Source of the DNA: Stenotrophomonas sp. PS02289
GTDB taxonomy: Bacteria > Pseudomonadota > Gammaproteobacteria > Xanthomonadales > Xanthomonadaceae
Assembly (NCBI RefSeq): GCF_029960115.1
Contig: NZ_JASCOZ010000012.1
Location: 1 to 48,950 of the forward strand
Direction: 5' to 3'
Length of the DNA: 48,950 bases
Part shown: positions 7,841-16,172 of the stretch, in pieces
Layout of the letters: each line of letters begins with the position of its first letter
Position numbering within the stretch: position 1 is the stretch's first letter
Translations under genes and position numbers: made by a program
The notes under the pieces: generated by a model
The model's database searches: none
Seen by the model: only the letters and a program-made list of their open reading frames with translations
Told to the model about the DNA's origin: nothing

Positions 7841-9409
7841 TTACCGCACCGGGACCAGCACCAGGTCCTGGAAATCAAAACTGAAATCGGTCAACGACGA
7901 TACTGCCTGCATGCGCATGTCGCGCACCTTGCCATCCGGGTCGAGACTGAAGTTAACGAACGCATCGGCATTCAGCGAGCGGTCGTCCCAACGAACGATG
8001 AAGGTGTCGTGCTGCCAGTGCTCCAGCCGGCCCACCAGCTGCGCGGTCTTGTCAAAGCGCAGCCGCAAACCGCCCTTGTCCGTTTCGACGTGCACATCGC
8101 CGTACCACGCGTCGCGGTAGCGGCCGGCATACTTCGCCAGCGGCAGTGACGGCTTCGACTTCGGATCGCGCGCCGCCTGGTGTGCGGCCCAGCCTTCGTC
8201 GGCCTTGTCCTGGGCTTTGGCCACGGCGGCCGCATACGCCGCCACCCAGTCGGTGGGGGTCTGCGGCTTCAGGTAGGTGTCCAGCACGTCCAGGGTGATC
8301 GCATTGAACGCCGCGCCCACTTCCTGATTGGTCAGCACCACGATGCCCAGCTTCTGCTCCGGCACCAAGGTGACCCGCGACACCATGCCCGGCCAGCCGC
8401 CGGTGTGCCATACCAGCTTCTGGCCGCGGAAATCGCTCAGGCTCCAGCCTTCACCATACCCGGCGAAGTTGGGCTTGGCTGCGGCCAGTTCCGGCACCGC
8501 CGGATCGGCGACGACCTGCGGCGTAATCACCTGCCACATCGCCTGCTGGGTCTTGGGCGTGAACAGCGGCGTGCCGCTCTCCAGCACGCCATGGGCCAGC
8601 TGCACGTTCATCCAGCGCGCCATGTCATGCACGCTGGAATAGATGCCGCCGGCACCGGCATTGTTGGACCAGGTCAGCGGTGCCACGGTGCGCAGTTCGC
8701 TGAAATCGTATTTCGCGTGCCCCACCGCGGCCTTGTCGCCGGCCTGCAGGTGGTCGGCGTTGTAGCGGGTGCCGGTCATGCCCACCGGGGTGAAAATGTG
8801 CTGCTGCAGGAAGTTGGCATACGACTGACCCGAGACCTGCTCGATTACCTGCTGGGCCACGGCATACAGGATGTTGTCGTAGGCATAGCGGTCACGGAAG
8901 CCGGCCTTCAATGGCACCTTGCCCAGGCGCTGCACCACCTCGGCATTGCTGTAGGTGGTGGTCGGCCAGAACAGCAGGTCGCCGGCTCCCAGACTGAGTC
9001 CGCTGCGGTGCGAGAGCAGGTCGCGGATGCGCATCTCGCCGGTCACGTACGGGTCGGACATGCGGAACGACGGCAGGTGGTCGATCACCCGGTCATCCAT
9101 TTTCAGCTTGCCCTGCTCGGCCAGCAGATTCAGCGAGGTGGCGGTGAACGCCTTGGTATTGGAAGCAATGGCGAACAGGGTGTCAGCCTGCACCGGATCC
9201 GGCTTGCCCTGTTCACGCACCCCAAAGCCGCGTTCCAGCACCACCTGCCCGTCTTTGACCACGGCCACCGCGATGCCGGGCACATCGAACTGGCTGCGCA
9301 CACGCTCCACCGTGGCCTCCAGCCGGGTGTCCAGTTCGGTCGGCGCGGCGGCCGATACCAACGGTGCGCAGGCCAGCAGCACGACGCCTCCAATCCATGA
9401 TGTGTTCAA
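7841..9409 (-). CDS. Serine beta-lactamase-like hydrolase with DUF3471 tail
   Basis: A 522-residue exported protein of the class C beta-lactamase/esterase fold. The three catalytic motifs are present: SNTK (Ser83, Lys86), YDN (Tyr177-Asn179) and HTG (335-337). The C-terminal portion (about 410-520) looks like the DUF3471 lipocalin-like domain often attached to these hydrolases. Such proteins act as esterases or D-aminopeptidases and rarely as true beta-lactamases. The start is inferred as TTG at 9409, giving a clean signal peptide (WIGGVVLLACAPLVSAAA), with GGAGA about 7 bases upstream; no ATG fits. It precedes the ABC exporter by 12 bases. Confidence 0.86.
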   Translation of the reverse strand: MNTSWIGGVVLLACAPLVSAAAPTELDTRLEATVERVRSQFDVPGIAVAVVKDGQVVLERGFGVREQGKPDPVQADTLFAIASNTKAFTATSLNLLAEQGKLKMDDRVIDHLPSFRMSDPYVTGEMRIRDLLSHRSGLSLGAGDLLFWPTTTYSNAEVVQRLGKVPLKAGFRDRYAYDNILYAVAQQVIEQVSGQSYANFLQQHIFTPVGMTGTRYNADHLQAGDKAAVGHAKYDFSELRTVAPLTWSNNAGAGGIYSSVHDMARWMNVQLAHGVLESGTPLFTPKTQQAMWQVITPQVVADPAVPELAAAKPNFAGYGEGWSLSDFRGQKLVWHTGGWPGMVSRVTLVPEQKLGIVVLTNQEVGAAFNAITLDVLDTYLKPQTPTDWVAAYAAAVAKAQDKADEGWAAHQAARDPKSKPSLPLAKYAGRYRDAWYGDVHVETDKGGLRLRFDKTAQLVGRLEHWQHDTFIVRWDDRSLNADAFVNFSLDPDGKVRDMRMQAVSSLTDFSFDFQDLVLVPVR

Positions 9410-9532
9410 GCAGTGTCTCCACGGGACTGTAATCGGAATGTCGAGGCCGCATTCAGCGCGGCCTTTCGCAGAATGGTAACGCCTCACGTCGCAGGCTCGC
9501 GTGTGCCAGAAGCCCGTCCCGGAGCCCCCGCC

Positions 9533-9967
9533 ATGAGCGCCCCTGCTGCCAGTGCCATCATCCCCTGCCTGCGCTACCGCGATGCCCATGCGGCCATCGC
9601 GTGGCTGGAAAAGGCATTCGATTTCAAACCGCAGGCGGTCTACGCCGACGGTGTCATCGTCTACCACGCCCAGCTGGTCTATGGCGGCGGCATGGTGATG
9701 CTCGGTTCGGTGGACAACGGCGGCGAGTGGGGAAAACTGGTGGTCCAGCCCGATGAGATCGACGGCCGCGAAACCCAGAGCGCCTGCGTGATCGTGACCG
9801 ACCCGGACGCGCACTACGCTCGCGCCGTCGCCGCAGGCGCGAAGGTCGTGATCGACATCGCCGACCAGGACTACGGCGGTCGCGGCTACGCCTGCCGAGA
9901 TCCGGAAGGCCATCTGTGGTGGTTCGGCAGCTATGACCCGTGGCAGGCGGAGCACCCCGGCGCATGA
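9533..9967 (+). CDS. VOC-family (glyoxalase/PhnB-like) protein
   Basis: A 144-residue protein of the vicinal-oxygen-chelate superfamily. Two beta-alpha-beta-beta-beta modules are visible, with the IIPCLRYRDAHAAIAWLEKAF start typical of PhnB/bleomycin-resistance-like members and the closing RDPEGHLWWFGSYDPW segment. Whether it binds metal or has enzymatic activity cannot be read. The ATG at 9533 has GGAG about 9 bases upstream. Its TGA stop overlaps the ATG of the next gene (ATGA at 9964-9967), so the pair is translationally coupled. Confidence 0.86.
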   Translation: MSAPAASAIIPCLRYRDAHAAIAWLEKAFDFKPQAVYADGVIVYHAQLVYGGGMVMLGSVDNGGEWGKLVVQPDEIDGRETQSACVIVTDPDAHYARAVAAGAKVVIDIADQDYGGRGYACRDPEGHLWWFGSYDPWQAEHPGA

Positions 9968-10779
9968 GCGTGGTCGCCGGCACCATCCGCACCGGGATCG
10001 GTGGTTGGGTATTTCCGGAGTGGCGCGGCGGCATGTTCTACCCAAGCGATCTGGCGCAGCGCGAAGAACTGTCCTATGCCGCCGCACGACTGGGCTGCAT
10101 CGAGATCAACAGCACCTTTTACCGTGCACAGAAACCGGCGGTGTACGCGCAGTGGCGCGACCAGACACCCGCCGGTTTCCGCTTTTCGGCCAAGGTGCCG
10201 CGAAGCCTCACTCAAGGCCGTGATCTCGCCGCCGTGGCCGCGCGTGCCGATGGCTTCATCGAGGGCATCACCACGCTGCAGGATCGGCTCGGCCCTCTGG
10301 TCTGGCAATACGGAGAACAGCACCCGGCCGGAGCACAGGAGTTCGACCGGCTGCTGGAGGGTCTGCCACGTGAGGCGAACGGCCGCGTTCTGCAGCATGC
10401 ACTGGAGGTGCGCAACCGCGCGGCGTGGACGGCGGAACTGGTCGATGTCGCACGCCATCACGGCGTCGCCCTGGTGTTCAGCGGCTCAAGCGACTACCCC
10501 AGCTATGCCGACCCCACCGGCCCTTTCATCTATGCCCGCTTGATGCAGTCACGCTCCAATCTGCGCGCCGGCTACCCGCAACGTGCGCTGGAGCAATGGG
10601 CACTGCGCGCCCAGCGTTGGGCCCGTGGCGAGGACAATCCCGACCTGCCCCATCTGGCGCATGCGGCACCGCCCCACGCCGCGCGCGATGTCTATCTGCT
10701 GTTCATCGGTGCGGCCAAGCATCGCAATCCCGGCGCGGCGATCGCCCTGCACGACCACGTGCGCGCCATCGCGCGATAG
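9964..10779 (+). CDS. DUF72 (YecE-like) protein
   Basis: A 271-residue cytoplasmic protein of the DUF72 family, which adopts a TIM-barrel fold. Conserved landmarks are the GIGGWVFPEWRGGMFYP start, the LGCIEINSTFYR segment, FRFSAKVPRSLTQ and the later FIYARLM motif. The biochemical role of the family is not established. The ATG at 9964 overlaps the stop of the VOC gene. An upstream in-frame start at 9940 lies inside that gene and is not needed. It converges with the Pr6Pr gene, leaving an 18-base gap with no terminator. Confidence 0.87.
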   Translation: MSVVAGTIRTGIGGWVFPEWRGGMFYPSDLAQREELSYAAARLGCIEINSTFYRAQKPAVYAQWRDQTPAGFRFSAKVPRSLTQGRDLAAVAARADGFIEGITTLQDRLGPLVWQYGEQHPAGAQEFDRLLEGLPREANGRVLQHALEVRNRAAWTAELVDVARHHGVALVFSGSSDYPSYADPTGPFIYARLMQSRSNLRAGYPQRALEQWALRAQRWARGEDNPDLPHLAHAAPPHAARDVYLLFIGAAKHRNPGAAIALHDHVRAIAR

Positions 10780-10797
10780 CCTGGCACCCGCCCGGCC

Positions 10798-11433
10798 TTA
10801 CGGCGCGGTTTGCTTTCGCGCCAGGCTCTCATCCACCTTCCACAACAACCCGCCGAGCGCGATGAAGGCCAGCGTCATTGAGGCGACGTTGCCGAGCAGG
10901 GACTTCCAGCCCAGCATCTCCAGATCCAGGAACGGATAGGGGTACTGCCCGGTGACGCGACCCAGCAGCATCGCCCAGGCCAGATAGGCCACGGGTACCA
11001 GCAGCGCGAGCAGCAGTTGCCGCCAGTGCAGGCCGCCGTGTTCACCCAGCCCCCATCCCAGCAGGTACAACACCGGTACGGCGTAGTGCAGACCGGAGTC
11101 GGCCCACCATTGCCATCCCTGCGGATGCCACAGCGTACGCAGCACCAGTACGTACACCAAACCGGTAATGCCGATGTACAGCGCCATCGCCGCCCGGGGC
11201 CCCGGACCGGCCAGGCCGTCGGCGTCACCACTGGCACGCGCGAGGCAGACCGCCGCCACGCCGATGTTGCTCAGAATGGTGAAGTAGCCCAGCAGACGCA
11301 GGCTGGCGCTGCCAGCACCCTCGAGCCCGCCACCAGGGGGCAGAAGCAGCACGAACTGCAGCACCAGCGACAGCACCGCGACCAGCGCGGTCAGGCCAGC
11401 GAGCAGACGGGCAAAGGTGGATGGCGCACGCAT
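10798..11433 (-). CDS. Pr6Pr-family membrane protein
   Basis: A 211-residue integral membrane protein with about six hydrophobic segments. Features such as YFTILSNIGVAAV, the segment LYIGITGLVYVLVLRTLWHPQGWQ (in two parts), a membrane histidine in DSGLHYAVPVLYLLGW and the YPYPFLD stretch match the Pr6Pr family, whose role is unknown. The start ATG at 11433 has GAGGAA just upstream. A longer frame to 11595 would cross the divergent neighbour's start and is rejected. It is divergent from the second EamA transporter, with 37 bases between starts. Confidence 0.82.
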   Translation of the reverse strand: MRAPSTFARLLAGLTALVAVLSLVLQFVLLLPPGGGLEGAGSASLRLLGYFTILSNIGVAAVCLARASGDADGLAGPGPRAAMALYIGITGLVYVLVLRTLWHPQGWQWWADSGLHYAVPVLYLLGWGLGEHGGLHWRQLLLALLVPVAYLAWAMLLGRVTGQYPYPFLDLEMLGWKSLLGNVASMTLAFIALGGLLWKVDESLARKQTAP

Positions 11434-11458
11434 GGTATTCCTCGCGAAGGTTAACGCG

Positions 11459-11470
11459 CACAATACTCGC
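11459..11470 (+). promoter_or_regulatory. -10-like box 6 nt before the EamA ATG
   Basis: CACAAT at 11459-11464 is followed by six bases and then the ATG at 11471, with no Shine-Dalgarno sequence. This spacing would place the transcription start at or next to the ATG, giving a leaderless mRNA. It is the weakest -10 match of the set with this geometry in the window. Confidence 0.35.
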
Positions 11471-12418
11471 ATGCCGATGACCGATACCCGCAGAGCCCTG
11501 CTGCAAATCCATTTCTGTGTGCTGCTGTGGGGCGTCACCGCCATCCTCGGCGTTCTGATCAGCCTGCCCGCACTGCCCCTGGTGTGGTGGCGCATGCTGC
11601 TGGTCGTGGCCCTGCTGGCGCTGCTGCCACGCGTGTGGCGCGGCCTGCGCCAGCTCTCCCCTGCCCTGCTGGCCGGTTACTGCGGCGTGGGCGCGCTGGT
11701 CGCGCTGCATTGGCTCACGTTCTATGGCGCGGCGAAGCTGGCCAATGCCTCGGTGGCCGCGACCTGCATCGCACTGGCTCCGGTGTTCACCGCGGTGATC
11801 GAACCGTGGGTGGCCAAGCGTCCGTTCCAGCTGCGCGAGCTGGCGTTCGGCATCGCCGTGCTACCCGGCGTGGCGCTGGTGGTCGGTGGCGTGCCGGATG
11901 GCATGCGCCTGGGCGTGCTGGTGGGTGCCCTCTCTGCGCTGCTGGTAGCGGTGTTCGGCTCGCTCAACAAGCGCCTGGTCAGTCATGCCGACCCGCTCAC
12001 CGTCACCGCCGTGGAACTGGGTGCCGGCACGATCACTCTGACCGTGCTGGCTCCGCTGCTGCCGTTCCTGCTGCCGGCGCTGGCCAGCCCCCTGTGGGTC
12101 GTCCCCAATCTGCGCGACAGCCTGTTGCTGCTGACCCTGGCGGGCGTGTGCACGCTGCTGCCGTTCGCGCTGGCACTGGTCGCTCTGCGTCACCTCAGCG
12201 CGTACACCGTGCAGCTGGTGACCAATCTGGAGCCGGTGTATGCCATCGTGCTGGCGATCCTGCTGCTGGGCGAGCAGCGCGAACTCACACCGCTGTTCTA
12301 TGCCGGCGTGGCGATCATCGTTGGTGCGGTGTTCCTGCACCCGCTGTTGAACCGCCGCAAGCCGGTGCAGCATCCGGAGATTCTAGGGACGGCTGAGGCG
12401 CGCAATATCGCCGAGTGA
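11471..12418 (+). CDS. EamA/DMT-family transporter
   Basis: A 315-residue membrane protein with about ten hydrophobic segments in two EamA repeats. It begins ALLQIHFCVLLWGVTAILGV; the first repeat has the THWLTF-like LHWLTFYGAAKLANASVAA segment, and the second ends in LEPVYAIVLAILLLGEQREL, a signature of this subgroup. The substrate is unknown. ATG codons at 11471 and 11477 are both possible; the first follows a -10-like box by six bases. It is not close in sequence to the other EamA transporter in the window beyond the family pattern. The 3' end lies next to a REP. Confidence 0.86.
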   Translation: MPMTDTRRALLQIHFCVLLWGVTAILGVLISLPALPLVWWRMLLVVALLALLPRVWRGLRQLSPALLAGYCGVGALVALHWLTFYGAAKLANASVAATCIALAPVFTAVIEPWVAKRPFQLRELAFGIAVLPGVALVVGGVPDGMRLGVLVGALSALLVAVFGSLNKRLVSHADPLTVTAVELGAGTITLTVLAPLLPFLLPALASPLWVVPNLRDSLLLLTLAGVCTLLPFALALVALRHLSAYTVQLVTNLEPVYAIVLAILLLGEQRELTPLFYAGVAIIVGAVFLHPLLNRRKPVQHPEILGTAEARNIAE

Positions 12419-12424
12419 TGCCGT

Positions 12425-12449
12425 GTACCGACCAACGGTCGGTACCTAC
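12425..12449 (-). repeat. GTAG REP that supplies the stop codon of the GAF-GGDEF gene
   Basis: Read on the minus strand, GTAG (12446-12449) is followed by 9-bp perfect arms GTACCGACC and GGTCGGTAC with a GTT loop. The TAG of the GTAG head is in frame as the stop codon of the GAF-GGDEF gene. The element separates two convergent genes. Confidence 0.8.
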
Positions 12450-13516
12450 CCTGCGATTTCCACCCGGTCGCGGCCGTTGCGCTTGGCCTGGTACAGCGCG
12501 GCATCGGCACGGGACACGGTCTGGTCGACGCTGTCGCCGGCCTTGTGCGCGGCCACGCCGATGCTGATCGTGACCGGGAAGCCCAACGGCAGCTCTGCCA
12601 CCGCCATGCGCAGGAAGTCGCACTGCAGCTCGGCGGTGCGCAGGTCGGTGTCGGGCATCAGCACCACGAACTCCTCGCCGCCGTAGCGTGCGGCCATGCC
12701 GCGTCCGGAGAAGTGCGCGCGCAGAAGCACGCCCAGCGCCGCGAGCACACGGTCGCCAGTGGCATGGCCGTGGAAATCGTTGATCTGCTTGAAGTGGTCG
12801 ATGTCCACCAGTGCCACGGCGGTCTGCCGCGGCTGGCCATCGGCGTCGGCGACCGAGGCCTCCAGTGCTACTGCCATCGCGCGACGGTTGGGCAGGCCGG
12901 TCAGGACGTCGGTGCGGCTTTGCTCGGCCAGGTCGGCGTTCTGCGCCAGCAGCAGGTCGTGATACTCGTTGAGCAGCCGCTCGTAGTCCTCACGCTCCAG
13001 CATGTGGCTCTGGATGTCCTGGGCGAAACGGCGCAGCTCCATCACCAGCATCACCTGCCGCGACAACGCCGCCAGTGCCTCGGTCTGGTCCGCGTCCAGG
13101 TGGTGCGGCTGCGGGTCGAACACGCACAGCGTGCCCAGCGGGTAGCCTTCGTTGCTGATCAGCGGGGCACCGGCGTAGAAGCGCACATGCGGTGCGCCGG
13201 TGACAATCGGGTTGTCGTGGAAGCGCTCATCGATGCGCGCATCCTCGATCACCATCACCTGCTGCGGCTGCAGGATGGCGTGCCCACACATCGATTCGGC
13301 GCGCGGCAGTTCGGCGGCGTCGGTGCCCTGGATGGACTTGAACCACTGCCGCTCGGCATCGATCAGGGTCACCGCGGCCATGGAGGTGCCGCACACCGCC
13401 TTGGCGATGGTGACCAAGTCCTCGAAGGACTTCTCCTTGTCGGTGTCGAGAATGCGGTAACGGTACAGCGCGTCCAGGCGCAGCGCTTCGTTCGAAGGCT
13501 TCTCGGGCTTGATCAT
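12446..13516 (-). CDS. GAF-GGDEF diguanylate cyclase, soluble
   Basis: A 356-residue cytoplasmic protein. Residues about 25-165 form a GAF-type sensor domain (with the WFKS, RAESMCGHAI and FYAGAPL segments of the group). A linker helix (165-195) leads to a GGDEF domain with the active-site motif GGEEF at 279-283, so it should make cyclic di-GMP from GTP. The RxxD inhibitory site five residues before GGEEF is absent (SGRG there), so product inhibition may be missing. No membrane segment is present, so the signal is probably intracellular. The ATG is at 13516; the TAG stop is part of a REP. Confidence 0.9.
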   Translation of the reverse strand: MIKPEKPSNEALRLDALYRYRILDTDKEKSFEDLVTIAKAVCGTSMAAVTLIDAERQWFKSIQGTDAAELPRAESMCGHAILQPQQVMVIEDARIDERFHDNPIVTGAPHVRFYAGAPLISNEGYPLGTLCVFDPQPHHLDADQTEALAALSRQVMLVMELRRFAQDIQSHMLEREDYERLLNEYHDLLLAQNADLAEQSRTDVLTGLPNRRAMAVALEASVADADGQPRQTAVALVDIDHFKQINDFHGHATGDRVLAALGVLLRAHFSGRGMAARYGGEEFVVLMPDTDLRTAELQCDFLRMAVAELPLGFPVTISIGVAAHKAGDSVDQTVSRADAALYQAKRNGRDRVEIAG

Positions 13517-13602
13517 GCAACGGGTCGAAATCCGGGAGCTGGCCTCAGTCTAGCCCGGTCCGCGTGACGGAGCGTGAGCGCCCCGTGCACGCCGCCACCG
13601 CG

Positions 13603-14325
13603 TTACCAGTCCAGCTGCTTGGGCAACAGGCCCTTCAGTTCGGCGTCGGTCAGGTTGCGCCACTGGCCGGGCTTGAGCGCCCCGATCTTGATGTTGTCGA
13701 TGCGTACCCGGCGCAGCTGGGTGACGCGGTAGCCGAACGCGGCCGCCATCAGGCGGATCTGCCGGTTCAAGCCCTGCTCCAGGATGATGCGGAAGCCGAA
13801 CTTGGCAATCCGCGAGGTCCGGCACGGCAGGGTGGTCTCGTTGTGGATGCGAACGCCGCGGGCCATGCCACGCAGGAACTCGTCGGTGACCGGCTTGTTC
13901 ACCGCCACCAGGTACTCCTTCTGGTGGCCGTTCTCGGCGCGCAGGATCTGGTTGACGATGTCGCCATTGCTGGTCATCAGGATCAGGCCTTCGGAATCCT
14001 TGTCCAGGCGGCCGATCGGGAAAATGCGCTGCTCATGGCCGACGAAGTCGACGATGTTGCCCTTGACCGCGCTCTCGGTGGTGCAGGTCACCCCGACCGG
14101 CTTGTTCAAGGCGATGTACACATGGCGGCGGCCGCCGGCCTTTTTCGCTTCGCGGGCGCGCAGCGGCTGGCCGTCGACCAGCACCACGTCGCCCTCCCCG
14201 ACCACCGCGCCGGTACCGGCGGCGATGCCGTTGACGGTGACGCGGCGTTCGCCGATCAGGCGGTCGGCTTCACGCCGGGAACAGAAGCCGGTTTCGGCGA
14301 TGTGCTTGTTGAGTCGAATGGTCAT
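13603..14325 (-). CDS. rluF: 23S rRNA pseudouridine synthase, RluF-type
   Basis: A 240-residue enzyme of the RsuA/RluB/RluE/RluF family. An N-terminal S4 RNA-binding domain (RLNKHIAETGFCSRREADRL in the first 20-odd residues) precedes the catalytic domain with GRLDKDSEGL, where the aspartate after RL is the catalytic residue. The segments HQKEYLVAVNKPVTDEFLRGM and QGLNRQIRLMAAAFGY follow E. coli RluF more closely than RluB or RsuA, which suggests modification of U2604 of 23S rRNA. The ATG at 14325 is preferred; it follows a GATAAT box by exactly six bases and has no ribosome site, suggesting a leaderless mRNA. It interrupts the GGDEF cluster. Confidence 0.85.
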   Translation of the reverse strand: MTIRLNKHIAETGFCSRREADRLIGERRVTVNGIAAGTGAVVGEGDVVLVDGQPLRAREAKKAGGRRHVYIALNKPVGVTCTTESAVKGNIVDFVGHEQRIFPIGRLDKDSEGLILMTSNGDIVNQILRAENGHQKEYLVAVNKPVTDEFLRGMARGVRIHNETTLPCRTSRIAKFGFRIILEQGLNRQIRLMAAAFGYRVTQLRRVRIDNIKIGALKPGQWRNLTDAELKGLLPKQLDW

Positions 14326-14337
14326 CACGCCATTATC
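14326..14337 (-). promoter_or_regulatory. GATAAT -10 box 6 nt before rluF
   Basis: On the minus strand GATAAT (14332-14337) matches the -10 consensus TATAAT in five of six positions. It is followed by six bases and the ATG of rluF. No clear -35 was seen 17 bases further up. The spacing predicts transcription starting at the ATG. Confidence 0.5.
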
Positions 14338-14378
14338 CGGGAAAAACCGCGGCTTCGCGGCAGCACCGGCAGAAACAT

Positions 14379-16070
14379 TCAGGCCGGTTGCATCGGGTCT
14401 GGGGCCGCCCCACTTTCGGCGTCATAGACCTGGTTGCGCCCGGCCCGCTTGGCGCAGTACATCGCATGGTCGGCACGGCGCAGCAGCCCGGCCAGATCGT
14501 CATGCCCGGGCCGCCACACAGCCAGGCCGATGCTGGCGGTCAGCGCCAATCCGTCCAGGCCCAGGGTCGGCGATACCGCGGCGACCTGCTGGCGCACGCT
14601 TTCCAGCCGCGTCCGCGCGGCCGCAGGGTTGGCCCCCGGCAGCAGAATCAGGAATTCTTCCCCGCCCATGCGCACTACATGGTCCTGGGTGCGCACTGCT
14701 GCGCGCAGCGCGCGCGCCACGGCGACCAGGACCTGGTCGCCGGCCTCGTGGCCGAACTGGTCGTTGATGTCCTTGAACAGATCGATGTCCAGGAACCCGA
14801 TCACCAGCGGCTGCTGCTCATGGGCGGGACGCTCCAGGTGCCGGGCGAGCAGGCGCAGGCCGGCGCGGCGGTTGGGCAACCCGGTCAGACCATCGGTGTC
14901 GGCCAGCTGGCGCATCTCGTCACGCTGCTGGCGCAGCCGCCCCAGACGCAGATTGAGCGCATAGGCCGACATCATCAGGAACCAGGTCGCCGAGAGCTGC
15001 AACGCTTCAATCCGGTAGGCGATCAGCCACTGCGCCTGAACCAGGTCTGCCAGCATCATCACCCACCACGGCAGCAGCGCCAGCAGGCCGGCCAGGGCGT
15101 AGTAGTCGCGCCGGCGCAGCGCCCACAGACCGACACCCAGGCAAACGATGCTGCCCAGCTGGAACACGTGCTCCATCACGTCGGCCAGCCACGCCAGGCC
15201 CCCCGTGCCCAGCCACGGCACGCACAGCGCCGCAGCAACACCGGACCACAGCACCAGCTGCTGGGCCAGCCGCGAACGCGGCCACAGGCGGTCGCCGCCG
15301 TTCAGCCGCCACAGCACCGGCAGCAGGATCCCCAGGGTGACCGCGCTGAGCCCGACCTGCCACCACGCGGCGCTTTCGTACACCGGAAGCCAAGGCTCGG
15401 GGTAGCCGCTCAGGCCACTCAGCACCGCCTGCCACAGCACGAACACCAGGCAGACCGCCACGTAGATCAGGAACGAGCGGTCCTTGGCGGTGACGTAGCC
15501 CATCAACGCCGACAATGCCAGCGCAATCGCCACGGCAATACAGGACACGCGGACCAGCAGGCGCGCGGTGTCGTTCTGCTGCACCGGGCTGGGTGCACCC
15601 AACCGCACGGTGGGAATCCAGTACGCCTTGAGCGGCGTGGTCCACGACACCACGATGGGTTCGTGGTCGCCGGCCTTGGGCACGACCACCATGCCGATGC
15701 CGGCACGGAAGCGTGAATCGCGGGTGCGCGCATCGTGCATGTTGCCGCAGATCTGACGATTGCCGTGACTGATGCGCACCTCACCGGTGAACACCCCGAA
15801 CACATCGATCGCCTGCGGCTCACCGGACCAGCCTTCGGGCGGTGCCGGCACGTTCAGCACTTCCTGGTGCCGCGCCAGCACCTCGGGCGGGCAGGCGCGC
15901 TGCGGCGTCTGTTCGGCCGTGGCTGCGCCGAGCAGCAGAACATCGTGCCCCGGTTCAGGGGCGTGGGCCAGCGCCAGCAGCGGCAGCATGAACGCCAGCA
16001 CGCACAGCAGCCAGACCAGGCCCGTCTGACCTAGCCTGTCGTGCTTGAACCTCACTTCGCCTTGCCTCAC
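14379..16070 (-). CDS. Membrane-bound GGDEF diguanylate cyclase
   Basis: A 563-residue protein. After an N-terminal hydrophobic segment (VWLLCVLAFMLPLLALAHA) comes a periplasmic domain of about 140 residues, then seven or so hydrophobic helices (about 160-370), the layout of 7TM receptors with a diverse intracellular signalling module. The C-terminal GGDEF domain has GGEEF at 469-473 and an RTQD inhibitory I-site five residues before it, so it should be an active, product-inhibited cyclase. The periplasmic ligand is unknown. The start is uncertain: the ATG at 16070 is used, but a GTG five codons later also fits. Confidence 0.85.
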   Translation of the reverse strand: MRQGEVRFKHDRLGQTGLVWLLCVLAFMLPLLALAHAPEPGHDVLLLGAATAEQTPQRACPPEVLARHQEVLNVPAPPEGWSGEPQAIDVFGVFTGEVRISHGNRQICGNMHDARTRDSRFRAGIGMVVVPKAGDHEPIVVSWTTPLKAYWIPTVRLGAPSPVQQNDTARLLVRVSCIAVAIALALSALMGYVTAKDRSFLIYVAVCLVFVLWQAVLSGLSGYPEPWLPVYESAAWWQVGLSAVTLGILLPVLWRLNGGDRLWPRSRLAQQLVLWSGVAAALCVPWLGTGGLAWLADVMEHVFQLGSIVCLGVGLWALRRRDYYALAGLLALLPWWVMMLADLVQAQWLIAYRIEALQLSATWFLMMSAYALNLRLGRLRQQRDEMRQLADTDGLTGLPNRRAGLRLLARHLERPAHEQQPLVIGFLDIDLFKDINDQFGHEAGDQVLVAVARALRAAVRTQDHVVRMGGEEFLILLPGANPAAARTRLESVRQQVAAVSPTLGLDGLALTASIGLAVWRPGHDDLAGLLRRADHAMYCAKRAGRNQVYDAESGAAPDPMQPA

Positions 16071-16172
16071 GCCACAGTCCCACGTGCTGCCGACACACCC
16101 TGCGCGCGCCGTCCCCTGCGACCATTATCGCAAGAACTGCTGCACGGCAACTGCCCTACGATAGTCCCGGTG

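Noticed and set aside
6485..8149. 554-residue open frame opposite the ABC exporter and hydrolase genes
   Set aside because: Shadow frame of GC-rich coding DNA: His/Gln/Asp-rich, no family features, and fully antisense to two well-supported genes.
7841..9409. True beta-lactamase resistance gene
   Set aside because: The SxxK/YxN/HTG motifs are shared with many esterases and peptidases, and the C-terminal DUF3471 part is typical of those, so resistance cannot be claimed.
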